The position numbers and the translations under genes were made by a program. From contig JAUNDC010000015.1 of NCBI GenBank assembly GCA_030526355.1, positions 1 through 64,000 on the forward strand: 64,000 bases of DNA, read 5' to 3'. This DNA comes from Bacillota bacterium (GTDB lineage Bacteria > Bacillota > Clostridia > Peptostreptococcales > Anaerovoracaceae). Under the pieces are notes generated by a model. That model was not told where the DNA came from, searched no databases, and saw nothing but the letters and a program-made list of their open reading frames with translations. This document shows, piece by piece, positions 63,147 through 64,000 of this stretch. Positions within the stretch are counted from its first letter, which is position 1. Each line of letters opens with the position of its first letter.

Positions 63147-63407
63147 TATACCCCCTGGGGGTATGTCTGCAGTACTACACAGCGAAAATGTGTAAATCCC
63201 AATAGATTTTGAAAATAATTGCACAATTTAACTCGCATAAGGGTAAATTCGCTGTAAATATATGCAAATATGTGCCATTTTTCCAACAATTTTCCGTTAT
63301 TTAAGTAGATTTTATGGCATATATCCCCACCTAAAAGGTACATTTTTAAAAATATTGTGCTATTTTTTATCTCATACAGTTCTTTTTGCACATATTCCGT
63401 GTTCAGT
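63147..63407 (+). repeat. About 260-bp intergenic repeat, copy B
   Basis: Counterpart of 42597-42855. It opens with the perfect palindrome ATACCCCC-T-GGGGGTAT. After it, to 63520, are short repeated words (GCACATATTC, GCAGCCAA) and no gene. Confidence 0.85.
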
Positions 63408-63523
63408 TGCAAACACACAAGCCACAAAGCAAATTTTGCACATATTCTGCGTTCAACTGCAGCCAACGCAGTCAATGCAAACAACTGCAACCAAGGAAAC
63501 CAGCTGCAGCCAAGCCAGCTTAA

Positions 63524-64000
63524 TTATTCATATTTCCTGAAAATCAAGCTGGAATTCTGACCGCCAAAGCCAAAAGCATTGCTCATAGCCACGTTGACCT
63601 CCTGGCGGCGGCTTTCGCCCATTACGAAGTCCATATCAGTTTCAGGATTTTTCAGATTCAGATTGAGAGGCACTACACCATCGTTTATCGCCTTTATGCA
63701 GGCAATCGCCTCCGTCAGACCTCCGCCGCCCATGACATGACCGGTAGCACCCTTTGTTGAGCTTACGGCAGGATTGCACCCGCCAAAGACCTCCGAAAGA
63801 GCCGTGAGCTCAGCCCGGTCTCCCAGCTTCGTGCCGGTACCATGTGCATTTATATAATCAATCTCCGATGCATCAACACCGGCACGCTCAATAGCCATCT
63901 TCATGCAGCGCGCCGACATTCTGCCATCAGGATCAGGTTTTATCATATGATAGGCATCATTATTGTTGGCCCAGCCGGCAAGCTCCGCATAGATCACAGC
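63524..64000 (-). CDS. fabF: Beta-ketoacyl-ACP synthase II, C-terminal part (start beyond the window)
   Basis: 159 codons to the stop at 63524. The condensing-enzyme histidines are in INAHGTGTKLGD and KGATGHVMGGGG, and the end NAFGFGGQNSSLIFRKY is typical for FabF. Elongates acyl-ACP with malonyl-ACP in fatty acid synthesis. The nucleophile cysteine half is outside the window. Confidence 0.95.
   Translation of the reverse strand, partial: AVIYAELAGWANNNDAYHMIKPDPDGRMSARCMKMAIERAGVDASEIDYINAHGTGTKLGDRAELTALSEVFGGCNPAVSSTKGATGHVMGGGGLTEAIACIKAINDGVVPLNLNLKNPETDMDFVMGESRRQEVNVAMSNAFGFGGQNSSLIFRKYE

Overview
The window looks like a chromosomal stretch from an anaerobic Gram-positive bacterium of the class Clostridia (Bacillota). 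The evidence is AGGAGG-type ribosome binding sites throughout, a tryptophan T-box, a TPP riboswitch on thiC, oxygen-sensitive enzymes (a glycyl radical enzyme with its activase, several 4Fe-4S oxidoreductases), LPXTG-like surface proteins and a folE-HD-folP-folBK operon. A family-level guess would be Anaerovoracaceae/Eubacteriales Family XIII, but that is inference only. No tRNA, rRNA or CRISPR array was seen.

Layout. 1-9.8 kb: the tail of an Rpn-type nuclease gene, a pantothenate operon (DUF2520 protein-panB-panC), an SGNH hydrolase/ArsR pair, a metallophosphoesterase, RNase H, an MBL-fold hydrolase and rlmH. 8.8-10.7 kb: the wreck of a tryptophan operon. Its Trp T-box leader is intact, but trpE has lost internal pieces and is fused in frame to the last part of trpA; everything between has gone. 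10.8-19.7 kb: a nitroreductase and a redox cluster (geranylgeranyl-reductase-like flavoprotein, a 902-residue protein made of two GltD-like units, a cysteine-desulfurase-like enzyme, a DUF362 ferredoxin protein, a YdcF protein). 19.8-27.2 kb: ilvE, thiC with its riboswitch, an amino-acid permease and the folate operon.

27.2-38.7 kb is the most interesting functional block, all on the minus strand. One unit is a glycyl radical enzyme, its activase and an NhaC antiporter, preceded by a leader of about 430 nt with many hairpins that ends in an intrinsic terminator just upstream of the start codon. The second unit is a BCCT transporter, an agmatinase-family ureohydrolase, a TudS-related protein, a sodium:solute symporter and a 46-residue membrane protein, behind a near-perfect sigma-54 (-24/-12) promoter. 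Together they suggest uptake and anaerobic breakdown of a quaternary-amine or guanidino compound; the substrate is unknown.

38.7-41.3 kb holds alkylation repair genes (ogt, Ada-AlkA fusion) and a GNAT protein. 41.4-61.8 kb is an accessory, decaying region: a second Rpn gene, a deletion-scarred MerR-HelD composite, LPXTG surface proteins with a duplicated C-terminal cassette, two ATPase/regulator cargo genes between repeats, a family of small lipoproteins around a large XRE-type regulator, an internally deleted IS3-family element and the last part of a tyrosine integrase. The conserved backbone resumes with rpsI-rplM and the 3' end of fabF. A theme across the whole window is gene loss by internal deletion, often apparently at short homologies, and short tandem duplications at gene 3' ends.
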